From Setoptus koraiensis (Eukaryota > Arthropoda): a stretch of 64,000 nt of DNA. The position numbers and the translations under genes were made by a program. Below the pieces are notes generated by a model. That model was not told where the DNA came from, did not search any database, and worked only from the letters and a program-made list of their open reading frames with translations. How positions within the stretch are numbered: the stretch's first letter is position 1; the number at the start of each line of letters is the position of its first letter. Shown piece by piece: positions 44,686-55,493 of this stretch. The DNA lies in contig CM106586.1 of the NCBI GenBank assembly GCA_048013815.1, forward strand, positions 20,026,001 through 20,090,000, in the 5' to 3' direction.

Positions 44686-46203
44686 CTTGTGCTTAGCAAC
44701 GGCTTTCGTCGAACCTGCAGATCGAGTGAATCGAATCTCAATTGGGGATTCGAAGAAAGAAGAGGAGATAATAAGAGCGAGAGCAGGTTGCTGGATTCGA
44801 TCTGCGAATTGTTGTGTTTAGAGCTTGATGAAAGCGACAACAACAACAACTACAATATCAACCTTTATCGCCATCAGTCCGGTGGCATCAGAGCAACAGT
44901 GGCATACCCAGAGAAGGAAGAAAACTAGATATACTCTGGGGGGCGTGTGGCAACCTGCCGTTGGCAGGCCGAAGTTGCTGGATACAAGAACGCGTTGTGC
45001 CGCCCTGAAGCACAGGACGCTCAAAAGATGGCGCGTGTGCTCGTCCTCTGTTCGTTTCGCAAAATGAGCAGCAGCAGCTGTTGGAGTACGAAGTGTCTCT
45101 TGTAGACACAGAATTACACGGGAGACGATCGGTAACTTGCAATGCCGCCATCGATCGCTAGGGCACCGCTCCATGTCGGAATTCGGTAGCAGCTAGCTTG
45201 GGTCTATACAACATCGACTCTATAGTGATTATAGAAAAAAGATTGGAGAACGTCATACTGTATTGTAATTCTGCCCATCTGTGAGCGTTTCTCATGCCCC
45301 TAGCGGGCCTTCGTGGCACTGTGGAGCGACAGAGTACTTTTGAGTTCTGTAAGGCACTAACCTGTTCGGCACAGAATCGTGAATGCACATGTGCTTGTAT
45401 TGTGCGTTGCAAAACTGACAAAGAATTAAGTTAGGCTCAGTGCGCACCGCAGTACATTATACAGTATATTCAACGCATTTTTATTGCCGCACAGAACTCA
45501 AAAGTACTTTGTCACCCTATAAGCACCACTAGCTTTGGAAATTGAACAGGCATACAGGTTTACATGCGAAAGAAAGAAGAACACTGGCTATAGGACTCAT
45601 CTAATCTAAACTTTATACAGTGGTCCGGTGTCGGTCTCAATCTTGAGTCGTATGGCCGAGTCGACTATCATCGTCGATTTTTGAGTCATTCCGACTTTAT
45701 TTATGTTGGATTCTAACAACTTGATCCCTAGCTACAACTTATAGATACTGTATTTATTGGTTATTTAGCAACAATTTAATAAGATGGTCAATACTAGACA
45801 CTGACTGACGATAATAAGAATACAACAACATCATCAATCGGTCAATCATTATCAAGTTTATTGACGGCTCACCATTCACACACATAAGCACAGGATCTGC
45901 ATGTATATCTTCTTATTTATTATCATCATTATTATTATTTCTATTTTTCTAAGCGCTCCACACCATTAATTAAAATCTCTCGGACAAACACAAGCAACCA
46001 ATGAGAAAATCTGGCACTCAAAAAGAAAAATATCCTCAATTTAATATATTTAGGCAGGCCAAAGTACGATGGTAATATTGTTGTATCACAACAACAGTTC
46101 TATTGTTAATTGTTGACTCCAATCAAAAGGAGTCCACACAGACCACATACCTACAAAATATTTATTTTTTCACAAAATTAATATCAATTATCAATCAATT
46201 TAG
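43355..46203. other. Intergenic leishmanolysin to Src
   Basis: 2.85 kb without a recognisable coding exon. It contains the long GT microsatellite at 44623-44682 and ATT/ATC-rich sequence near 45905-45945. A plausible acceptor (ATCAATTTAG, ending 46203) lies six bases before the Src start codon, so Src may have an untranslated upstream exon in here. Confidence 0.5.
44623..44682. repeat. GT microsatellite, about 60 nt
   Basis: An essentially uninterrupted GT run, the longest dinucleotide array in the window. It produces Cys-Val frames forward and Thr-His frames in reverse. Confidence 0.97.
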
Positions 46204-46209
46204 TTCAAG

Positions 46210-48104
46210 ATGGGAAACTGTCTTGAGACAAGCGATAAACGTGCCAGTTTAGGCAATCACGTCAGTCCGAACAACAAAAATTCCAATTCAAATTCGTTCA
46301 CTAGCAATGAATTCAATCAGCAACACCTAAATAGTGGTGCTGGAAAAACGAAAAGAAACTTCAGTGCCAACAATCACATTATTAACAATAATAACAATAC
46401 ACAGCACCATAATATACCCGACCTAATGACTGGCGATATACCCATCACTCCCCGCCAATTATCATGCGTGATGGGATCATCTAATCCAACGCATATGTCG
46501 CCTCATGAATATCCACTTCAGAATAACAGTCAATTGTTGAACAATGTCTCACAAATGGGAGAATCTCATCCAAACTTCTTCTCACAACGTTTCGCTCAAC
46601 AACAAGCCTCTACATTAGCCTCATCTGTGCTAACGAAGGGACCGGGTGACCAGAAATTAGTCATATGCTTGGATGACTTCTCGGCTAAAAGTGAGAAAGA
46701 GCTTAGCTTTCGCAAAGGCGATTATCTAATTGTCTTAGACGAAACAGGCCCAGATTGGTATATGGCCGAACATACGACAACAAATAGGAAAGGGTTTGTA
46801 CCCAAAGACTTTGTCACTACGGAATTCATTGAGATTGAGGATTGGTTCTTTCCCAAGACAATGCGCCGAGATGCTGAAAAGTTGCTTATGTCCCACGACT
46901 TCTGCAGTGGCACTTTCCTCATAAGAAATAGTGAACAAACAAACACGGGTTATTCTTTATCTATTAGAGATAGAGATTCACAAAAAGGCGATGTTGTTAA
47001 ACATTACAAAATCAAAACATTAGATAATGGAGGATTTTATGTGACGACAAAAAAGAAGTTCGCCAATATGAAGGAGTTGATAGACTTCTATTCTCAGGGA
47101 CCCAATGGGTTGTGTCATAAATTGGTGATGCCATGTCCTAAGCCAAAATTGAGCTTTTGGCCAGACAGAGAGGCTGAGATAACTCGTACTGATCTGCAAT
47201 ACATACGCAAGATTGGAACAGGTTTCTTCGGCGAAGTCTACTATGGCAAGTATCGAAATGACACAGAAGTTGCCATCAAGACATTGAAACAGGGTAAAAT
47301 GTCACCTCAAGCCTTCCTCGATGAAGCCATTATCATGCGCAAATGTCGTCATCCAAAATTGGTACCTTGTTATGGTGTGTGCTCACAAGAGGAACCATTA
47401 TTGATTATTACTGAATATATGTGTAATGGTAGTTTATTAGATTACCTCCGATCCAACAGAGAAGGTAAAAATCTTAAGCTATTAGAATTGATGGATATGG
47501 CTTCACAAATCTGCTCTGGAATGGCCTATTTGGAGCAACAAAAATTGATACATCGTGATCTTGCTGCAAGGAATATACTTGTGGGGAAGGATAGAATAGT
47601 TAAAGTGGCCGATTTCGGCTTAGCGAGAGTCATTGAAGATACAGAGTATACCGCGCGTCAAGGTGCCAAATTTCCAATCAAATGGACAGCGCCAGAGGCT
47701 GCTATGTATGGAAAATTCTCAATCAAATCCGATGTTTGGTCGTAAGTTTTCAAGTTCCAGCAAATGCTCTGATTGCTAAAATGATTATAAATTTTTAACT
47801 CTTTCTAACCTACCTATTCCTTTGCTTAAATGACAGATTCGGCATTTTACTCTACGAACTAATCACTCACGGTCATGTGCCTTATCCTGGTATGCATAAT
47901 AAAGAAGTTATAGAAAAAGTAGAGCTAGGATACAGGATGCAAAAACCTACTAATTGCGAGTGTCCAGATCCCGTTTACCAAATAATGCGTAAGTGTTGGG
48001 ATGGAGAACCAGATAGAAGACCCACATTTGAGTATTTGTATAGATTCTTCGACGATTACGTAGTGTCGAGTGAGCAGTCTTACAGAGATCCTGTGGAATT
48101 TTAG
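46210..48104 (+). CDS. Src-family tyrosine kinase, Src64B type
   Basis: A 599-residue non-receptor tyrosine kinase in two exons, 46210-47741 and 47837-48104. The intron is 95 nt and splits a Ser codon in the sequence SDVWSFG. N-terminal MGNCLETS carries Gly2 for myristoylation and Cys4 for palmitoylation. An Asn/Gln-rich unique region of about 140 residues precedes SH3 (about 147-205), SH2 (about 213-305, with the phosphotyrosine-binding Arg in FLIRNSE) and the kinase (about 330-585) with [29 protein letters not shown] and the activation-loop Tyr in DTEYTARQG. The C-terminal tail [11 protein letters not shown] keeps the regulatory Tyr. [16 protein letters not shown] and the tail fit fly Src64B better than Src42A. 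Oddity: the SH3 ALYDY motif reads ICLDDF. The stop codon sits at the very edge of the direct repeat beginning at 48097, so the native 3' UTR is unclear. Confidence 0.95.
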
Positions 48105-48571
48105 ACTTGTTGTCACATGCTTAATGTGATAATCATTAACTGTTGGAATATGTGTCAATCTATACTTGAGATAAAATGGTGTTCAATCGACACTTGCTAT
48201 TCAACTCAAATCAAAGAACAATTATGACTCTTACGGTTATTACGGTCAATTGTAGGCTGAGTTGCAGTATGCTAAAACCAACAACTTTTTAATGATTATA
48301 TAATATATAAATTACACTTTTTTACAAACTCACATGATGTCTATCCAATGCGGAGATAGACTGATGACAACAATCAATCTAGTGTAGACCAGTTTTATCG
48401 TGTTACTTGTTTTCACAGTTTTCTAGCTCTTTATACAATCGGTCAACATGATCTTTGGGCAACATATCATTCATGGCCTTTATGGCTTCTTTGATACGTT
48501 TGTATGGTAAGTTTAATTCTACCATGTAGTTGACAATGCCAGGGAACCTTTCGATGGTGTCGGATGGTCGC
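48097..48571. repeat. Direct repeat copy A, duplicated 3' end of the CRAL-TRIO gene
   Basis: This matches 54200-54655 in the same orientation. Homology begins at AATTTTA, overlapping the last codons of Src, and ends near 48571. The interval 48306-48544 is identical to 54389-54627 over 239 bp, while the 200 bp to its left differ at many positions and by about 20 nt in length. Confidence 0.92.
48403..48571 (-). pseudogene. Duplicate fragment of the CRAL-TRIO gene's last exon
   Basis: On the minus strand it encodes the same last 46 residues (from PGIVNYMVELN to the stop) as the CRAL-TRIO gene at 54486-55493, with no nucleotide difference over that coding stretch. It lacks the rest of the exon and the lipid-binding domain. 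Just upstream one base is missing relative to copy B (CCAGGG against CCAGGGG), and by 48571 the homology ends. It cannot be a complete gene. It might serve as the 3' end of transcripts from the CHERP-like unit upstream. Confidence 0.85.
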
Positions 48572-48641
48572 TCCAAAATCTCTATGTCCAAGGTATATTC
48601 TATTACAAGCTTAGTAATGTTTCAGGTGGAGAGAGGAACAT

Positions 48642-49706
48642 CTATTTTGCTAGCATGGCCTCCACCATAGCTTGGCCTTTTTTCTTGATGTAATCATCTA
48701 TGAATTGTCTATTCCAGCCATCATTATCCCTAGTTGGTCGGCCGTCTACCTTCAGCGCCGAACTCTGGGGCCTGTAAAATTCTTCAACAGCCTTTAATAG
48801 CTTCTCACTTGGTACAGTTGGTGGTGGAAGACGTAGTTGATCGGGATTTATTGGTTTGTATTCACGGTCTGCCAAGCCAATCAGAGGTACCATGAGCCCG
48901 GCGGGTAGCTCATAGTAGGGTACGCCAGGTTTGAGCCCTTCTTCGCTGATGTTTTTCATTGTCTCCTGAATTACATTGCCAGTCTCCTTAGAATCTATTG
49001 GCTGTACCACAGAGGTGTTTCTGGATTGGTCGGTTGGATTAGCACCATGCTGATTATCAGCACATGCTCTGGTAGCATTATTGCTTATAGAATTCGATCC
49101 ATTTTGTGCACCAGGAACCATTGAGAATATTTGAGAATTTGGTGTTGATGTAGATTGAACTAAACCAGCTTGCTGGTTCATATTATTAATCAAATCGTTT
49201 GATTGTGCAAAGTGATACGGAGGATGTCTGACGTTCATAGGAGGTGGCAATAAGGACGGTTGCATGTGCTGTTGATCCATAACCTGGAGCATCTGAGGAT
49301 ACCATTGTAGATGTTGCATAGGATTCCTCGAAAATTGTTGTTGTTGAGGTGGTAAAATGTGTTGCACAAGCATATTTTGTTGGTGATGTTGGGGATACAT
49401 CGGCATATTTGTTTGCTGTTGGTGCCGATGTCCAGGCGGATGGAGCTGGTGTGGGAGCAAACCGAAAGGTTGCATGCCTAAATGGCGCTGCTGTTGTTGA
49501 GGGTGCATGTTTGGCTGATACTGCTGGTTGTAAATATTATTAAATAGTTCTGGATTGAACTGCCTCACTGGGGTTGCCTGCTGTTGATGCTGGTGGATTT
49601 GCATGTTATGCATGGTTTGATTCCTCAGCATATATTGTTGTTGCTGCTGTTGTTGATTCATCATACCCCTTATTATATTGTTTGAACCTGGATTGTTGCC
49701 AGACAT
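48642..49706 (-). CDS. CHERP-like protein, partial (Gln-rich and conserved pre-G-patch region)
   Basis: A 354-residue frame whose first 280 residues are Gln/Asn/His/Met-rich. The stretch from about 258 carries the signature of CHERP/SCAF6 splicing proteins: YYELPAGLMVPLIGL, EYKPINPDQLRLPPP, PSEKLLKAVEEFY and GWNRQFIDDYIKKK, against human PAGLMAPLVKLEDHEYKP, RLPPPMPPSERLLAAVEAFY. Full CHERP (about 900 aa) also has SURP and CID domains before this and an SR region and G-patch after it. None is here. An in-frame TAA three codons upstream makes 49706 the true start of this frame unless an upstream exon joins inside it. It faces away from WDR19 across 414 bp. Its 3' side meets the duplicated segment 70 bp on. 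It could be a truncated copy, a split gene, or exons of a gene broken by a misassembly. Confidence 0.7.
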   Translation of the reverse strand: MSGNNPGSNNIIRGMMNQQQQQQQYMLRNQTMHNMQIHQHQQQATPVRQFNPELFNNIYNQQYQPNMHPQQQQRHLGMQPFGLLPHQLHPPGHRHQQQTNMPMYPQHHQQNMLVQHILPPQQQQFSRNPMQHLQWYPQMLQVMDQQHMQPSLLPPPMNVRHPPYHFAQSNDLINNMNQQAGLVQSTSTPNSQIFSMVPGAQNGSNSISNNATRACADNQHGANPTDQSRNTSVVQPIDSKETGNVIQETMKNISEEGLKPGVPYYELPAGLMVPLIGLADREYKPINPDQLRLPPPTVPSEKLLKAVEEFYRPQSSALKVDGRPTRDNDGWNRQFIDDYIKKKGQAMVEAMLAK

Positions 49707-50120
49707 GGTTTGTTATCTTTTAGGAGATGATTAGATAACAAAAACAATGACGATAAAGATCCTTCGAATATTCATCAATAATACACTTGTAAAGTCATCC
49801 GAAAGCAACATTTGACGATCATATGATTGAGAATGTAAACACAGCGACTGAACACGGTGAAGTTGCAGCACAGCAACAGACCGATTGAGGACTTGTTAGC
49901 TGTGCTGGCAACTTGTGAGACGAAGCTGTTGAGAAAGTTTGGTCGCTAATGGCAACCGCTAGCGACGAAACTTTGCGAGAGTCACCAGAATCTATTGGTT
50001 GCATTGTATTTTTAAAAAAATGTACCCCGCTACTGAGAGAATAACATCGTTCCTAAGAACCGTTATGGATGAATCGATTCAGTTGTGACAAATGAAAGGT
50101 TGTTGCTCAGCCGTACGAGA
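49707..50120. promoter_or_regulatory. Shared region between divergent CHERP-like and WDR19 starts
   Basis: 414 bp between two start codons pointing away from each other, so probably a bidirectional promoter. A 61-codon minus-strand frame (49819-50004) lies inside and could be a 5' exon of the CHERP-like unit, but it resembles nothing known. Confidence 0.45.
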
Positions 50121-53100
50121 TGAAGGTGAGTTATTCGGAAAAGAAAAGAATCTTGTTCAAGTTCGAAACACCAAAACTCTCAAAGCCAGATTCTCATGTC
50201 GCCAAAATTTTCACCACTCATCCTCGCTCTGCATTTTTGATAGCATTTGGCAAGAATTCTAGATAACAATCCACAGGGTCGATCTTATATCACCTGGAAT
50301 CCCAAGGACAGCGATCAATTACTTTTGGTTCGGTGCGATCAAGAGAAAGTGCTTGTGAGCATCTGTGATAAAAATGGTCTGATCGTATACAACAAGAACC
50401 TAAAATCAGAAGGGTAAATGATATATAACTAGACAATGCCATATGAGATCGATTATCACTATCTATAGTTACTAATTGACAAATTGCCCCACAAATATCT
50501 CCATTCATCAGCGTATGCCATCAAGTGGCCTGGAATAAAGATGGCAGCATGCTGGCACTGTTATTTGGCACAAACAAGCGCCATGTATCTCTGTGGAGAT
50601 TCGACAGTTCAAATACTATTGTTGTTGCAGAACAAACGAAATGTCTAGGATTTATGACAACATTGTCCTGGTCTAAATTAAGTAACATGCTGGCAATAGG
50701 ATTGAGCAGTGGTCAGTGTTGGTTGTATAACGGGGATTGCGGTACTAGAAGTCACATGGAGGTGAATAGTCTCATGCATCCGGTACTGGAATTGTTTTGG
50801 TGCGACATGATAGATATGCTGGCCATGGCAGGCAAATCAAATGAAATATCATTGACCACCATGGAGAATATTGGTAGCTATTATCATAGTGTAGAGGTGG
50901 GCAATTTCAGATCTGTTAAATTCTCGTCTATTCCACACCAAGTTATGGCAGTTGTTAGGGACAATCAAGATAGCATGGTCAATTTGTTGCGAACAGAAAG
51001 TTACATATGGATGAGCTTTGTTGATAAGTCTCATGTTCTAATATTTAAACCAATTCAAATTGTTGATTCCGTTTACGATGAAAAAACATTGAAACTATGT
51101 AAATCAATTCGAATTGATTCAAATGACTCCGATATAATCTCTATGCCAATAGTGATCAGTCACATAGTTGATTATTATTGGTTGGACTGTCGTCATCTCA
51201 TAATAGCTCATAAGACGGGCTACATAGTTATTGCTACCATAGACAAGTTTAATAGTAGAGCGGAGCCAACACAATTGTTTTATATCAACGAAGAAAACCT
51301 GGTAGAATTAGATGTATTTGTTGGCAATAGAGAAGATTCTGCTGGTTACGAACTGAGGTCACTACAATTGTACAAGTTCCCCCTTGCGTCCAATCGACAA
51401 AAGTATCCCATTTTCACATTGGCAATCGGTCAAGCTCACTCAGTAATGATACTGGACGTGTATTCAGCGTACTCGCCGGACCAAGATCATTCACATGACA
51501 GTTATGTATTGGAGAAAGTGGACTATTTAGATTTGAAAAATATACTTCGAAAATTGTCGGCGGAAATAAAATCTCTCAATTGGTCGCCCGATGGAAGACT
51601 ATTGACGGTGCAACTGACCGATGGTTCAGTTATAATCGAGCGTGTTCGATTGGCCTCAATAATGTCACACTCATGCGGAACGCGATTGGCCTATCTGTCC
51701 GATGATAAAGAAGTGACGATCATAAAGCACCAGCAGGAGAGGAAAATGCAAATAACTAGTTCGACTGGTACTGGTGATGCGCAAACAAGACAGCAAGACG
51801 ACTACACTTTGGTCAATATAATCACTCTAGACGTCCACTTTAGTTATTTGGCGGTGGGACCTCTGCATTTGGCCGTTGTTTTCAACCATCGCATCTGGTA
51901 CTATATGACCTCTCAGTCCACCACCAGTGTTGCACTTATCAATCAACGTGATTACATCTCAATTGTATCGTCGGTACAGTTAAACTCAAATATGGCGGCC
52001 GTTCTTTTTAGTGACGGCCGATTACAATTGCACTCAGTGCAAGCCTTGAGAGGTGTGCCTATCCAGTCGAGCTCTGGTCACTTGTCACTGTCTAACAATC
52101 AAGAAGATATTAATAACGAAATATATATAGACAGAGAGCGTTTCTTTCCCGATCCGAGTAGCGCTAGACAAGAAAAGATTGTTTGCTTTGCGCTAACTGA
52201 GAACTCGCTTATCTACTCCACTGATATGGGACGATTGGTCACATTCAGCTTGAGACGATGGAAGACAATTCAAACGTATGTTCATTCTGACGCCAACAAC
52301 AATCTACGATCAACAACAAATGATCCCAGCAACAACACTTCATCGAGAATAGCGTCCATGAATATCTCTAGAAACCACTGGCACAATCAACAGCGTAATA
52401 CTAATACGGTATACTTCTCCAAAATAGTACCTAATACAAATGGGACCTTGCTCATTTTGATTGACAACACTAATCAAGCCTTTGTTTATTACCCATTGTG
52501 CGACACTATGGTTAATTTTGTCGCTAACAACTCAGATATGTTTGATAAAATTGTTGATAATAACGACAGTTCGCACTCTGCTCAAATATCTACTTTTGGC
52601 TCATTTAATCAAATGGACATTCTCTGGGAGCACAATGGATCGGAATTGAATTACGGCAAAACGTTTATTGCTGTTGATGAATCCAAAATTCATGTGTTTG
52701 TCTATTGGTTCGACACACTGATTGGTCCAATGGTCCGCTATGTGTCTAGCATAGCGAAAGCCATAAGTCACAATGTATTGATTTTCTCCAAAGGCACGGT
52801 GGGATGTCAAACAAACATTGGCAAGCTGTTCAATATGATCCTCGATTGTCATGATGACGATAAAATGTTGGCGGTGCTGGAACGTGATCTAAGCGATTTG
52901 GTGAACAACTCTAGACAGGCAATAGACAGAGGTCATGATGTCGGGGATGAGTTTAACAAATCTCAGATTGAGTTGAAAATGAGATTCATCAAGACGGTTG
53001 CGAAATTGAAACCCCAAACGAATTTGTATGATATATGCGAATACTTGACCACGGACAGATCCTTCAATCCTCAGCTGAAAGAGACACAACAGAACGAGGA

Positions 53101-54180
53101 AGACAGCAGTCTATTAGACAATCAATCATTGCAACAATCGCCAGTATCATCAAATGACGCCCTTTGGGAATATCTGGCCAGATTTTCATTGTTCATGATG
53201 GACTTACGTATGGCTATGAGAATTTATCGTAAATTGGAAAGAATTGATGTTGTCGAAAGTTTGCAGCAGATACGAAGGCCAGATTTGATGTTTGGCTGTG
53301 ACGACAAAAACGTTGTCTGTGCCCACATTGCAATGATACTCAATTTGAAAGAATTAGCACAGGAAAAACTGTTGATATGCCCGAAGAAAATGCGTGTTCA
53401 GATTGTAGAACTATCTATTTATTATAGCGAATGGGATGAGGCCTTGCATTATGCAAAGTTGTTCGACAAAAACAAGTTGCCTCTGATTTATTACAAAAAG
53501 GCTTTGGATCTCGAGGTGGAAGATGAGGAGTACAAGTTGGCCTACGAGGATTATTCCAAGTCCTACAACATACTCAAAATATTGAACTATACCTATTTTG
53601 ATTTTAGATTTTTCCATTTGTCCTACAAGAGTCTGGCCGGAATGGCACGATGCCTGGTTCAACTCAAGGAATACGATAAAGCTTACGATTTGGCGCGAGA
53701 TAAATTGGTGCCATTGTACCTGAAGGAATGCTCCAATGACGGTGACTCGCAACTGCTCAAAGATTACATTGAAGATCTAGCAAAATCATTTACAGAATCC
53801 AATCAATTGGACAAGGCTGCTCACTTGTATTCCGTAATCAAGGATTACAATTCAGCCGTCAGATACAAGCTGTTGATCAAGGATATGGATGATGTAGATG
53901 AAGATACCATCAGCCAATTGTCCGATCAAGCAATTCTGCTCGACTGCTCAAAGCATTTTCTATTCGAGACGCCCCCGATAAGATCTATCAGCATACTAGA
54001 GAGAATATTGCATTTGCAACAATTGCATGGTAAACAATTGAGCAATGTGAATATCGTCATGGAATTGGTATCTCTCGTGCTTATCAGGCTAAACGATCCC
54101 ACTTACGCAATGAAACTCGCCAGAAAATACGAAAACCAGGAGGCCGTGGAGAAGGTGTTGAATTTCCTGAAGCAGCCCAG
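50121..54180 (+). CDS. WDR19: WDR19/IFT144 homologue, truncated at the 3' end
   Basis: The large WD40-TPR subunit of the intraflagellar transport complex A, which moves cargo in cilia. Proposed exons are 50121-50126 (ATGAAG), 50277-50413 and 50512-54180. The second and third join in frame (LKSEG|VCHQVAWNKDG, human LPGNCVAMDWDKDG). Further matches to human are SCGTRLAYLSDDKEV with YLAVGPLHLAVVFNHRIWYY, ILWE, and the TPR part LARFSLFMMDLRMAMRIYRKL. About 1270 residues are coded, ending at CCCAG|GTAACG, a clear splice donor. The next exons, expected to code roughly the last 350-400 residues including the C-terminal zinc-binding part, are not found: 20 bp later the duplicated CRAL-TRIO 3' end begins. 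An unspliced reading would stop at 54184. The first exon is uncertain, since MK alone leaves the first WD strand short. Confidence 0.85.
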
Positions 54181-54199
54181 GTAACGAAAGAGTCCGGGC

Positions 54200-54655
54200 A
54201 ATTTTATTCTTGTTGTCACATGCTTGTTGTGATAATCACCAATCGTGTATCGATTTATACTTGAGATAGAACGGTGTTTTATCGACACTTGCTGTCAAGG
54301 AATATCATGACTCTTACGTTTATTACGGTCAATTGTAGGCTAGGTTCTAGTATGCTAAAACCAACAACTTTTTAATGATTACATAATGTATAAATTACAC
54401 TTTTTTACAAACTCACATGATGTCTATCCAATGCGGAGATAGACTGATGACAACAATCAATCTAGTGTAGACCAGTTTTATCGTGTTACTTGTTTTCACA
54501 GTTTTCTAGCTCTTTATACAATCGGTCAACATGATCTTTGGGCAACATATCATTCATGGCCTTTATGGCTTCTTTGATACGTTTGTATGGTAAGTTTAAT
54601 TCTACCATGTAGTTGACAATGCCAGGGGAACCTTTCGGTGGTGTCTGATGATCGC
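54200..54655. repeat. Direct repeat copy B, inside the intact CRAL-TRIO gene
   Basis: The parental copy of the repeat at 48097-48571. It covers the last 46 codons plus about 280 bp of downstream sequence of the minus-strand CRAL-TRIO gene. Its left edge abuts the truncated WDR19 gene, separated from the last WDR19 exon by about 20 bp. Confidence 0.92.
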
Positions 54656-55493
54656 GTTGGCACGTGCCACCTAGAAAATCGGGACAATTTTCTTTCTCAA
54701 CATAGTTGAATATCTCTGAATCAGATATGAACATCACTACATCGCGCCTCTCGGGCGGGATGAGACGCTTAGCCACAGTCCAAGCTGCTGTGAGGACCCA
54801 GGGAAAATTTATGGCAAGAACATAGTCTAGATTGACGGGGAAGTACTCTCGAAGTAAAGTAAGGAAGTGCATGAGAAGATCGAGATCGTAGTTATTCCAT
54901 CCTGTGTTGGTCAGGTCGAAGATTACGGCCCAGCTATTTCCATTGCAACTGTCATCCACAAGGTACATCAAGTAGCACAGATAGCTGAACAGAAAAGCGA
55001 GGTTACTTGATTAATAATGACTTTGTTTGAGGAATTGATGTTAGCCCGGGCGCCTCACGGAAGCAAGGAGTAAGGGGAAGATAGAAGAAAAGTTAACTCA
55101 CTCTTTGAAAGATGATTTCAAGTCCGGTATATTGCGTAACATGGCGGTTCTGATGTACAGAGTTCTGTTTTGAAATTTATCAGGCTCATACAAAAAGGCC
55201 GCACCGCACATATAATACTCTTTTGGGAATGCATCCAGAGATAACTCTCTTATTTTTCTCTCTTTTCGCCACTTAAGAACATTAACTAGCATTTCTAATG
55301 ATTCTTGTACATTTTTACGTTTCACTATTAGGCATCTTTGCACGAGAAATTCCATATTTTCAACTTGCTTCACATCTTCTTCATAAAAGAGTTCAGGTTG
55401 TTGTTTGTAGTGATCCTTCAAGAACAGGTCACGTACCTCTTGAACGTGCTGACCGTGAGGTTCGCGCAGCCTAGGCAACTTGTTGAAAGGCAT
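54486..55493 (-). CDS. CRAL-TRIO domain protein, MOSPD2-like without MSP domain
   Basis: A 296-residue protein in two exons, 55493-55102 and 54984-54486, joined by a 117-nt GT-AG intron (SFK, then Asp, then YLCYLMYL). CRAL-TRIO proteins bind and move lipids. The N-terminal helical part (about 30-85, with CLIVKRKNVQESLEMLVNVLKWRKE) and the lipid-binding fold (about 95-245, with AVIFDLTNTGWNNYDLDLL, DYVLAINFPWVLTAAWTVAK and FLGGTC) resemble MOSPD2. The MSP domain and C-terminal membrane helix of MOSPD2 are absent. Instead there is a short tail ending KELENCENK. The last 46 codons and the 3' flank occur again at 48306-48571. It converges on WDR19. Confidence 0.85.

Noticed and set aside
50121-50266. 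Reading straight through from the WDR19 ATG (MKVSYSEKKRIL and on)
   Set aside because: The frame stops at TAA after 48 codons, while GTGAGT directly after ATGAAG and the acceptor at 50276 give a phase-compatible exon with clear WDR19 similarity. The choice of first exon remains uncertain.
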